Shown piece by piece: positions 34,040 through 44,052 of a stretch of DNA of 64,000 nucleotides; the stretch's first letter is position 1; every line of letters begins with the position of its first letter. Source of the stretch: Stereocaulon alpinum (lineage: Eukaryota; Ascomycota; Lecanoromycetes; Lecanorales; Stereocaulaceae); contig JAEUBA010000025.1 in assembly GCA_018257865.1 (NCBI GenBank), positions 186,001-250,000 of the forward strand, given 5' to 3'. The position numbers and the translations under genes were made by a program. The notes under the pieces were generated by a model. That model was not told the origin of the DNA. It ran no database searches and was given only the letters and a program-made list of their open reading frames with translations.

Positions 34040-34640
34040 GTCTCCTATGTATGTCCATACTGCGCATTATGATTGTATTTATACCACACCTTGGATGCGC
34101 TAGAATACGTAGGACTGCGTATACAGTTGGCGTACTCAATAGCAGCGTATTACACGTGCGTGTTCAGATTGCGCGCTCGAGTTGCCTACTCAATATATGG
34201 ATTTGCCAGACAAAATCTATGTGCGCATTACAAATGTATCCATAGTATGCCCCGAATCCGCAAAAATGCACAAGACTGCGCACACAAATTGCGTCCTCAA
34301 TAGCAGCGTGTTGCACATGCGAGTTCGAGGTGCGCATTACGCATTCGAGATGCCTACATTGTACGCAGACTCACCTGACAATCTCAGAATACGCATTACA
34401 CTTAGATCTATACTACACCTCGAATGCGCAAAAACACGCTACCAAGTCCAGCGCTCAAGTATACTGCGCATTCGTTCCCTGAATGCGCAGGCACGCGCAC
34501 CCGAGTTTTTCACTCAAGCTGCGCACTCAATCTACGCACTCTGCCAGATATCCTCAGAGTGCGTATTAGAATTGTATCCATACTAAACTTTCAATACGCA
34601 AAACTACGTAAGAATGCGCACCCGGATTGCGCACTCCGCA
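34040..34640 (+). repeat. Sub-family B, second block of four monomers
   Basis: First hexamers at 34096, 34257, 34425 and 34595 (spacings 161, 168, 170 bp) with the same preceding word (ATACTACACCT or similar). The array thus resumes the B monomer after the C block. Confidence 0.75.
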
Positions 34641-34665
34641 CTCAACATACCCCCTTCCGCACTCC

Positions 34666-35797
34666 ACCCAAACACGCATTACCCAACCCCCCAACAAATA
34701 CACAAACCACCCAATGTCCCTACCTCCAAAGGCCTTCCAGATCCAAACCCAAATCTTCGTCACCCGTCCTCACAATAAATATTCCCTACATCCCTCCTAC
34801 TCTACAAAATCCCCTCGCTATACATCACTCTCAAACTACCTATGCGGCACATTACTACCCTTCAACACATGCAAGAAGACATAATGTCTGGATCATCAGG
34901 CCTTGATTAAGAAGTACAGTAGATACAGCAAGCTTATCCTGGCACGAGAATTGAGAGTGCTAGGGGGTTGTGCGATGTTTTGATTAATGTATAATCTAAG
35001 AGCTGCTATATCCTGGATAGCTATCTGAACGATTCTTTGCGTGGGGCAGGCGGAGTTTGGGAGTGTGAGGGAGGAGCAGAGGAAGGGTGTGGCTTCGTGG
35101 AGGAGGGTGGCGAGGGGGGAGGGATAGGGTAGCTGGACTATTTACCATTAGAAGGAAAAGAGAGATGGAGGAGGGTGGTGAGCGGAGGGGCGCGAAAGGA
35201 GCTGTGGAGGGGGCGGAATGAGTGTTTCGCTCTGTTATAGATGGGAGATGGGATTGTGAGATGATTTCTGCGAATTTAGCTTGCTGAGAATGCTCCTGCT
35301 ATAGGTTTTGATACTAATGAAGTGGTTGGGTTTGAGAAGCTAAGGCGAGAGAAGTACGTATAAACGATGTGGAGCTCCTATTCGTGGAGTTTGATGTTAT
35401 GATGTCGTCTTGACGGTTGCTGTAGGCTTGGAGGTCCTGTTCTCCCTTTTGGGAGGATTTGTTTGTGTATTTGGCTCAGCTCTGGTGGTAATTATAGGAA
35501 GGAGGGAGAGGACGTGGGGTCGATAGGGTCCCTTTGGTTGATACGATGGGAGTGAAGTGGTACGTGAAGACATAAGAGGTTTAGACGTGGACTAGAGGAT
35601 AGTACACCGAGGCCAGATATAAAGGCTTGGACCTTGAATTGTATGGAGAATAAAATATGTTCATGAAAAAAGTAGAAGCTGGGCTTGCCTAAAGCCTCTC
35701 AAATACATGCCTTCAAGGCCAGCTTAATAAGGCTGACCTGACACATAGCATGCTTTCCAATTTGTATACAAGAAAAGAGTCACAACCCAACCATACC
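34666..35797. other. Strand-asymmetric spacer after the repeat domain
   Basis: No gene seen. From 34640 to about 34810 the plus strand is C/A-rich. From about 35040 to 35240 it is G/A-rich with several runs of G (for example GAGGGTGGCGAGGGGGGAGG at 35102). Confidence 0.5.
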
Positions 35798-36978
35798 CTA
35801 TATACAAGTGCCCGCACTCCCCGTCCTATTATAGTACATCTCAACCTTGCCAACCTTCATAACATTGTCCTGCTCTGGCGGTCCAGCACTCCAAGTATGA
35901 TCCCCATTACTCCAATTGTTCCAAAGCCACGCACCTGCCGTATTAGGTACATTATCCGTGAACGTCTGCTGCAGCTGTCCATCGAGAAAGAAGTCCGTCC
36001 GATCCTGAAGCCAGTCTATGCGATATTCATGCATAGCAGTAGTCGCGTCGTCAGGCATGGGTTTGGTAACGGTAGTAGCTTGGCCGCCAGGGATGAGGCG
36101 TTGGTTGGTGTAGTGCGCACCTTGGTCGAGAGTGGCTGTTAGGATCTCGATGTCGGATTCTTGGTTGTCATCTTTGTAGAAGAAATGGCTGTGGACTGTC
36201 CCGCCAACGGTGCTGATCTGCATCATGGTACGCACACTGCCGTACAGAATGTCCTTATCCGTCGTAGCGATCTCTGCTCCGCAAATGGGAGAAGCGTTCT
36301 GCCCTCCTGGGACTTTGAGCTGCAGGGTTCCACCACCAACAGCTACATTTTCTTTTTGATAGATTTGCGAGAAAGGAGCAGGGCCAGCAGCGATAGTGTC
36401 AGTGCTGATGGCTAGCTCGCTTGGAAGGCTGTTCAGTTGCGAGAAATCAAAGGTCTGCTGATGAGTGAAGCTTCCGACACCGTCCACTACCCAGACACAG
36501 CCAGCTTGGGAGGGCCGCGGGGAGTTGTCTCCAGAGGAAGGTGCCGAAGCAGGGGTTGAGGGTGCGGTTGCGGATACTGTAGATGTTGACGGGACAGTAG
36601 AAGTCGCGGGCGGAGGAGCGGAAGTTGGCGAAGGGACCGACATTACTGGTGAGTAAGATGGTGCAGGTGGGCCTTCGGCTCCGCCGCATATCCCAAATGC
36701 TGGTTGACATCCAACCCCACAGTAAGCGTCCGTCTTGCCTATTGAACGTTAACCTGAATTTTACCATCATGCTTCGTGTACTTACCACAGTATCCATGTA
36801 GTGAACAACATGGCCCTCCGTTGGGGAAGCCGGGGTCACAGGTGTATCCAATGGTGCCGCCACAAGTATTATCAGGTGTCGGTGTACGCTTATGGTTGGC
36901 ATGATGCCCCGCATGATGCCGGTGAGCCAGCACCTGCACCATGAAAAGTAGGATCGAGAAACTTTTTATTGAGGTCAT
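35798..36978 (-). CDS. Secreted CBM18-GH16 cell-wall enzyme
   Basis: Two exons (36978-36786 and 36738-35798, intron 47 nt) give 377 aa. A signal peptide (MTSIKSFSILLFMVQVLA) is followed by a His-rich stretch. A hevein-type chitin-binding module (CBM18) then runs through CGGTIGYTC, CCSLHGYCGKTDAYC and GCQ, with the intron inside it. After a Ser/Thr/Pro linker comes a GH16 domain with the catalytic ESDIEI motif (ExDxE), preceded by HSHFFYKDD and followed by HEYRIDW. Layout CBM18 then GH16 is that of Crh/Utr2-type chitin-glucan transglycosylases and related endoglucanases. No obvious GPI-anchor signal is seen at the C-terminus, unlike Utr2. Inferred role: wall glucan remodelling or crosslinking outside the cell. 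Confidence 0.88.
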
Positions 36979-38337
36979 GCTTGATCATCGATAGTTCGTT
37001 CACCTTTCTGAGTGGAGGCCGAGTAGAAGACGAAGTTTTACGAAAAACGTGATGAGACAAAGTGTTTGAGAAGAGTCGCATGGGGGACAAAGGGTCTTGA
37101 CACTAATGTAATTACGGGGTAGTAATAACAGCAATATCCTGCAAACAAAGGGTTAAGACAATGGGGGTGTGCGAAACGGCGCGCGTTATCAACAAAGTCT
37201 CCACCTCGAGCAATCAATTTCAGCCTGTACCGTAATTGTTTGTCGGAGATTCGAGGCCGATGATGAGGGGGATTGGCATTCGTTTAGTTTCATAGCCAAG
37301 GCCCGTGCCGCGTGCCAAGCCCAAAATAGACTAAGCGCCGGAATTCTGGCCTCTGGGCCTACACCCTTCAGACACACTAAAACATTTACACGCCGGGTAT
37401 GGCAAAAGACATTCCTTGCATGAAACGTGCGCTTGCACTTTCTATTGAGCCGTGTTAACAGTCATCTTGTTTTTAAGGATGTCGAAGGCATCATGACTGA
37501 TGTGGACAACGGCACTTTGAGCTCACATCTTGTATTCCCTTCGAGAACAGACTGGGGTATCCTCACTGAGTATTCCAAACTGCGTCCCTGTACTTCATCA
37601 CTTCGTCGGTGGCCTGAAGACTTTGTCAGCTTGTGGAACCTCCTGCGTCGGGCTTCTGTTGCTTGTCTGAGCTTCTTAGTGTCCCTTCGGCACTTAATAA
37701 CTTCCGTGCCAACAATCACTGTATGCAGGATTGCCAACCTTGTTGATCCTTACTGGGGAAGATGAGGTCCTTTTCCGCCGTGGCAACGTTTCACCGCAGT
37801 CTGGGCTGAGCAAGTGCCGTGTGAATGATTAACATAGACCTTCTGAGTACCCAATGAAAGTCCTGTAGTCGAATCCTAAGGTCGACCCATGGGTCTTCGA
37901 GTTTTTCAACATTGTTACAAAGGCGGATCTCCCTGTCTGGTTGTACGAATTGTCCGGGATTGTTCAGCGGCCGCTGTGGACTTCCGAGTGTACAAGAGAA
38001 TCTGCTGCTTCTTTCCTTAGCCACAAGAAGCGCCATGTTTTGTAGAGAAGGGACAAAGAACACTGCTGAGATAGCGGGCAAGCGATCGAGCGTTGCGATA
38101 ATCATGCTCTATAGTTGCAAGATACATACACATATCGTACTGTAGGCCGACTATGTTGCGTTACAATAAACAAAATTGACGCTGCAGATGCATACAGTGA
38201 AGCAAAGCCGAAAGTATAGATGAATGATAAAACAAACATAAGTGGTAAGTTACAAGCCATAAGTGAAGTATCGGAACGAATAGCCAATTGAAGTTGATGA
38301 TCCAAATGAAAACGAAAAGTCCAAATAGGGTTTAAGA
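36979..38337. other. Intergenic, no gene seen
   Basis: About 1.35 kb upstream of the GH16 gene and downstream of the 611-aa protein gene. Short frames only. Confidence 0.45.
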
Positions 38338-40173
38338 TTAGAAACTGTGGTCCGAATTGTCCTCTTCCGGAGCTTGCGAAGGGCGATCCAACGATGCTCT
38401 CGTTGCATGCATCGCAAGTTCTTCCAAGGTATCCATGAGGCCGTCAGGTTCCGAGGTTGGGGGTTGATGGGACAAGCCATTGATTTGATCATGATTTCTC
38501 TGAGTCGGAGTACCCTCACGGGTGGGTGTACGGTCAGAGGTTATATTGTTGGTTTGCACATCGACTCCATTGACAAGTGGCTGGTAGCCTTGATGCTCGT
38601 TGTGATGGTGAAAGCCTGGGAAATCAACATTTGGCGAAGGCTGACTGTTCACATGGCTATTGCTAGCAGCTACGTTTGACCCAGCAAGAGCTGTGCCCGG
38701 AGTTCTTGGTGCATCGATGACTGAAGCGAGTGTGCTATCCTCTTCTGGAGCGGAGTCGATGCTTGTCACAAGTGTATTCTGCACGCTTCGAAGCGTTGAG
38801 CGTCGGTTTGGATCGAAGGGTTGTTGCTGATTCTCGGCCCCTGAACTTGAAGTTCCAGCATAGGAGGACGTTGAAGTAAATTGATGACCCATGTGGGAGA
38901 AGTAATGGCCACAAGGGTAGTTCTGCGACGGTTGACTGCCGCTGCTTGTAGTAGGTGATCCATGTTCAGGGGACTCGTCCCCGGCTTCAGCGGTCATCGA
39001 AGCCTTCATGCACACGCACTCTCCGTTACACTTGCACTGGACACTCAAGTCATTCTCTCGCTGGATTGTCTGTTTACGACGTTGCGCTCGAAGTCGCGCA
39101 AGCCTATCCACCTGGCCCTCCACTGCAGTATCCGCTGCTTCGCCAGGTGGGTTCTGAAGAAGTCGGAACGATGGCCTTTCCAAGCTAGGAGCAGATATAG
39201 GCGTTCCGCTAATTGTTCTCTCGACAGGTAGGGTATTGGACGTGTGGGGACTGGGCAGGCCTGTATGCGAAGTGTCATTTGTAGCATTAAGGCCAAGATC
39301 GGTTATGCCTGTGCCCGACCTAGTCCTTTTGCGCGACGGTGGGGTCTGAGAGTCTTCCAAGAAGGGATGGTTAGTGATGTGTAAGCCGATACCGGGTAAG
39401 TGCCAGTCCCTCGGCTTAGCACATATGCGTTTCCTAAGCTGACCCCGGATTGTTCGAGTGTGTCTCGGAGTGACGGGCAGTGCGTGTTTGGGTCGCGCTT
39501 GTGGTGATCCGGTGTCTGCAACCTCAATTGACGCTGCGGCCTCAGCGCCGGGCTTAACAGCATTGGGGCTGGCTCCCGCGTCAACTTTCACAGCTTTTGT
39601 TGACACTTCTTCTTGTAGGTTGGATGGTGCAGACTGGATGATGCTATCGGAATCATGCTTTGGATCTGTGGTGTCCCTTTCATGAGGGCGAGAAACGATT
39701 TCTGGAGAATTGTGTGTCTCAGGCGGTTGCGGGAGCTCCTGGACACAGAAGTGAGTGTCTTGAGGAAATCCTGTCTCGACAGAAGCAAGTGTAAATGTTG
39801 TTGGAGTCCGGCCAATCCCAAACATGTGACTACCGCAATGTTGGCATGAGAGTCTTGTATGATCCTCGGAATTGAGGGAGAAAGTAAATTCATGACCGTC
39901 GTGATAATGATGGCACCGAGAGCAGCTTCCATGGAACGGTAGAGTATGGTTCGGGTTGAAGGAATGGTTTGGGCGATCCGGTGGTCTCTGCGCCCTGAAA
40001 AACCCTCCAAAAGAACGATGTGATGCTCTGGGAGGGCCAACCATTGGCGAGTTATTCGTCACGCGAGCAAGGGTGAGGGGACGGTGTGGTAGGGCTATGA
40101 TGGTGGCGACGTAGGCTGGTGCAAGGAAAGGATAAGCCTGCTCGAGAAGTGGAATGCTTTGGGGTTCTGCCAT
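38338..40173 (-). CDS. Unknown 611-aa protein with N-terminal Cys/His cluster
   Basis: A single frame of 611 codons from the ATG at 40173. Residues about 75-125 hold the only ordered-looking part: GSCSRCHHYHDGHEFTF followed by CQHCGSHMFGIG. This has two CxxC pairs about 25 residues apart and may bind zinc. The remainder is long, polar and probably disordered, with a second Cys cluster (QCKCNGECVCMKAS, near residue 385) and a basic stretch PPSRKRTRSGTG. No signal peptide. The zinc-ribbon-like arrangement suggests a regulatory or nucleic-acid-related protein, but I recognise no family and assign no function. The frame is clearly coding by length and composition. Confidence 0.72.
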   Translation of the reverse strand: MAEPQSIPLLEQAYPFLAPAYVATIIALPHRPLTLARVTNNSPMVGPPRASHRSFGGFFRAQRPPDRPNHSFNPNHTLPFHGSCSRCHHYHDGHEFTFSLNSEDHTRLSCQHCGSHMFGIGRTPTTFTLASVETGFPQDTHFCVQELPQPPETHNSPEIVSRPHERDTTDPKHDSDSIIQSAPSNLQEEVSTKAVKVDAGASPNAVKPGAEAAASIEVADTGSPQARPKHALPVTPRHTRTIRGQLRKRICAKPRDWHLPGIGLHITNHPFLEDSQTPPSRKRTRSGTGITDLGLNATNDTSHTGLPSPHTSNTLPVERTISGTPISAPSLERPSFRLLQNPPGEAADTAVEGQVDRLARLRAQRRKQTIQRENDLSVQCKCNGECVCMKASMTAEAGDESPEHGSPTTSSGSQPSQNYPCGHYFSHMGHQFTSTSSYAGTSSSGAENQQQPFDPNRRSTLRSVQNTLVTSIDSAPEEDSTLASVIDAPRTPGTALAGSNVAASNSHVNSQPSPNVDFPGFHHHNEHQGYQPLVNGVDVQTNNITSDRTPTREGTPTQRNHDQINGLSHQPPTSEPDGLMDTLEELAMHATRASLDRPSQAPEEDNSDHSF

Positions 40174-42228
40174 AAGAACAGGCTATGTCGGTGTGACCGA
40201 GCTCACACTCGGAAGGCGTATTGTTGATCGAGTGGAGACGCTCTGTACTTATGAGTTGTAAAGTCAATTGAGTGTAGGTACGAAAGGCTTTGAACGAAGC
40301 TTCTGAATACCACGGCAGACGCCCCGAACCTTTTGAGGAACCATTGGCGACCAACCAAAGTTTCTCCGGGGAGGCTTCATACGGTACCTGACAGCTGACA
40401 GTCAGTGAGTCACTCGCCCTTCACCACCTATGTCATTGGAACCGCCAGCCCCGTTGTACAATTCATTTTGCACTGCAAAGGTACACGACGCGATGCTTGC
40501 GCCATGCTACACGAACAGTAGCGGACTGGCGCTGGCGGCATCTGGCCTCTCGCATTCTATCAAAGTAGGAGTGGCCTTATGTCGGGTAGAAGAACTTAGA
40601 GCAGCTTTTGCAAGCTATCGTTGACGAGAATCGATCGGGGCGATACTATTCATGAACAATACTCAGACTAGCTGACTAAGCTCAGCTCCTTTGTGGCGTT
40701 GAGGCGAAGCTACCCGCTGGGGCTCTACGTGCCAATTCATACCCAAGGCGGACAGGCAATTGAAGGCATACGCAATCACAGTCCCAAAGAGCCGTGCTGC
40801 TCCCCCCAAGTGGGCCCTACGAGTCCTTCCTAGAAACTCGAGCCGGTAACATTCACCATAAATGGACGCTTCTCGGATGGTTAGGAAACAAAGCTCAATC
40901 ATTGGGCCTCAAGGCACTTAGTCCTTGAACTGTTCAGGAGAAATGGGAACGCATTATTACTAATGACGCCTCCATCAAGACGGTGTTCCATGACTTATGC
41001 ATGCAACCAGACCACACAATGTTGTCCGCCTCACCCATAACGTGACGGTTACGCGGAAGGCCTCCTAGGTCTGAAGGCTAACACGCTGAAGAATACCGGT
41101 CAAAGGCAGGCCTACCAGAAGTCTTGATGCTCGTGAAGCACACTTGGAAGGCATGAGAATCGTTGCGGAAGGCGTTATGTTTCCGAATATTCCCCTCGTA
41201 AGAAGAGCCGAAGGAGGTAGCCGTTCTGGGCATAATCAGGGCCACCTATGGAAATGATGTGCAGCAAAGAAGGAGGCGTAAAGATAATGCGCAACACGCA
41301 GTAACGCCTTGTTACTAGGTACGCCGTTGTTATCAATGCTTCGCTTCCCCAGAATTGAGAAAGTAGAAGCCTTTCCGAGAGGAAATGTTGGGGTCGGAGA
41401 CTGCGTGCTCCACAAGCAAGCTAACGACTCACAGTTTGCAGGGCGACTGATGGCATATCCACATGACCTGTCTCGCAGGGCGAGGCTATGGTGGTATGAT
41501 GGTGTGATGACATCTGTGCTACCCGCCTATCGACAAATCATTCCCCCAAGCCACGTTCGTTGCCACGGTAGAAGAGGAATTTGGAGCATTGTGAGAAGGA
41601 ATCTGGTTTGAGGATATTGGATCTGATAATGGGAGCGAAAGTAAAGCAGGCTCTTTGACGTGGACCCGCAGGACACAAGGGGTTATGAAGGTGACAATGG
41701 ATCTGTGGGATTTGCATGAGAACGTGGTGGAGCCAGAGACGAGAATTCGCTTTCATCCGCGGCCTGCTCGGAAAAATGCTACGTCTGGAGGTCGTCAAAG
41801 GTAGAAATCGATAGCTGCTTCGACCAATATTGGGATGAACATATGTGGGCCTTCATAACAGAGTGGTGACACTGTTGTGACTTTCTCGTACCACATCAGA
41901 ACTCAGCTCACTGTGATGGTCTCATTACAGCTTCAAGCAGTCGATCTCAGTCTGCCTGTGATGGTCTAGGTACTAGAATCTGAGAACATGTCAAGCAATC
42001 GGCTAACATTGTCGTACAGTCTCGGACTAGCCAGCCAAAGTCCACCTTGGACAAGCCAGTCACACCACCCTCCCGTCCTACCATATCCTCCTTCTCTCCA
42101 CAATCATCTCTACCCCTCGACGCGCTTATCGAAGCGCCCTTTTGACTTTTGATCGTGCACCATATCTCCTGATTCCAATACTCACATCCCACCATAAATC
42201 TACCGCCTTACACAGCGTGCCCTTCACT
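40174..42228. other. Intergenic, no gene seen
   Basis: About 2 kb between divergent genes. Frames of at most 100 codons are unrelated to known families. One isolated TGCGCA (41288) is followed by ACACGCAG. Confidence 0.45.
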
Positions 42229-43273
42229 ATGACCTCGACAACATCAGAAGAAGTAGAAGAAGTCAATTCCTGCGCCTACTGCAGAACAGACGCCACACAA
42301 ATTTGCAACGGCTGCCACAAAGCACCTGATGGCTTCGGCGGCCAAGTCTACACAACATGGTATTGCAGGCCAGACTGCCAAACGAAAGACTGGAACAAAC
42401 ACAAGCGCATTTGCAAAGTGGCTCGAGATCGAAAGTCTTTGTACCGGGCAGGAGAGACGATACAACTTGCCTTCTATCGATACCTAGAGATATTCTTCAA
42501 CCTCTGCATAACTCGGCTCGAAAACAAAGGGGAAGACCTCTACCTCTACCGGGATAACGAGGACGAAACACACGTTCTTCCGTTTCCCTGGGCCCATGTT
42601 ACCAACGACCAAGACAAGCAAGCCGCCCTAACTTGGATGGCGTGCGGAAATGCTCTAGGATTCGTACACGTCTTGCTAGAGGCCCTGCTACCAGGTCAGT
42701 ATAACCCCTGAGCCAATATATGTTGCCATATTGTAGGCCCAACCCCTCACCCCCACCACAGACATCCTCCAAACCATCACCCGAGTAGACTACAACCCCA
42801 AACCTCCCAAATGTCGCATAATAATGATCAACCCCGACGGCCACCAAAACACCAACGCCAACCAAGGCCACGCCATCATACAAGTGACGCTCAAGAACAG
42901 CGACATCTATGCCATCGATATCACAGGTGCTCAATACGGTTATTACGACGCCATCATACCGTGGGATCTCTATATCGCGTCTCGTGTGGAAACTATACAG
43001 GAAGTACAAGCGCTTGGTAGTATTAAAGAGTGTCAGGAGCGTATCAATGGACGTACTGAGACCATCGAAAAAGACATCGCCGAAATCTTTGGCGCAGCTG
43101 CGAAGGCGTGGCAGGCGGAGAATGGGCCACTGAGTGCGATGCTAAAGTTGCGTGACGATCACTTTGTGTCGAAGCAGGCTGAATTGTTGGACTCCATTGA
43201 TGGACGTGTCAGGGAGCAGAAAGCGCGTCTAGAAGCGAAATGCTCAGAGGGCTTTGGTAATGGTAGACCGTGA
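42229..43273 (+). CDS. MYND-type zinc-finger protein
   Basis: Two exons (42229-42694 and 42762-43273, intron 67 nt) give 325 aa. The MYND finger is at residues about 14-65: CAYCRTDATQICNGC, then WYCRPDCQTKDWNKHKRIC. This supplies the full C-C-C-C / C-C-H-C ligand set, with an expanded loop between the halves. MYND fingers bind proline-rich peptides. The rest has no known catalytic domain (no SET motifs), with a central mixed region and a charged coiled-coil-like C-terminus (ETIEKDIAEIFG, EQKARLEAK). The start is the ATG followed directly by acidic residues and the finger. An upstream in-frame extension exists but lacks an ATG in good position. Such stand-alone MYND proteins are numerous in ascomycetes and poorly studied. 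Confidence 0.82.
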
Positions 43274-44052
43274 GGTGACGGATGAACACAATATGACATA
43301 ATGTCTCCATGTTAATGTCATATCTTCTTAATCCTCACCCTTCGCATCTAGATTCCAATCTACATCTCCCCTTCTAAATCAAACTCCCCCCCTATAAGGC
43401 GCAACCCTCATGTGATTCCGAGTAGATCCTATCCATTTCAGCGACCGTCACTCCCCTGATTCCCTTCAACCAGTCCACATCTCAGCCGCACGATGAACTG
43501 AAAACAATAGTAACTCAAGCTAGTGTCACATACACACAAAATCCCCTCCTTACAAGAATCCACCCAGCAAGAAGCGCCCCTTTTCCAAAGCAGTGTTATA
43601 AGCCGGGACTGTAGCTGTACATTGGTAGTACCCTCTATCGTTAGAAAAGCTAGATAAACTTCAACTGCGCGTGGCACTTATGCATAGAATGACTAGCTGG
43701 GTTCTATACCCCAGATTGATAGCACTGCTCGATGTTTAGAGGATTCAATTAGGGTGTTTTAGGGGGAGGAGGGGTTATACATAATGTATATATGGTGGAC
43801 GACAAGACATGTAGTAGAGTCTTATGGAAAGTATTCAGTATGTTGCCTAGGTTCGAAAATAGCTTCAAATGACTCGCATGATTTTACGTTCCATGATGGA
43901 ATCATCGCCTCGTCCATTCAGCAAAATATATCTGGGATACTAAATGATTGACCACGTAGCTTGTTAGTTACCTCATACCATACACCCACACCATCCATCC
44001 ACACTCCACATGTTGACCTAGAGTCGATAGGCGACTTGTCTCACACCCATCG
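43274..44052. other. Convergent intergenic region
   Basis: About 780 bp between the 3' ends of the MYND gene (+) and a rhodopsin-domain gene (-). No supported gene is seen. Confidence 0.45.

Larger units (their letters stand above)
29548..34640. repeat. TGCGCA palindrome domain, diverged satellite-like array
   Basis: A gene-free block of about 5.1 kb in which TGCGCA occurs about 100 times by hand count (about 1 expected by chance), together with several dozen each of TACGCA, TGCGTA and some TACGTA. The rest is A/T-rich spacer. Three sub-families follow one another: A (about 29548-30640), B (about 30660-32760), C (about 32770-34030), then B again to the end. The open frames in it are artefacts of the hexamer and do not look like proteins. 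Borders are sharp: one isolated TGCGCA at 41288 is the only other I noticed nearby. I do not know a described fungal repeat of this kind. Confidence 0.9.

Noticed and set aside
29548..34640. CRISPR-like array
   Set aside because: Eukaryotic context, no constant repeat with unique spacers, and the hexamers are spread within diverged monomers.
29893..34906. Many Cys/Arg/His-rich open frames of 60-160 codons in the repeat domain
   Set aside because: They are the translation of TGCGCA and its variants (giving CA, MRI, AH, VLRT-type runs) in all frames and both strands. Start codons and lengths follow the repeat, not a protein.
41288..41300. Isolated TGCGCA near 41.3 kb as an outpost of the array
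   Set aside because: One or two hexamers are close to chance expectation over the remaining 59 kb and lack the +10/+20 spacing.
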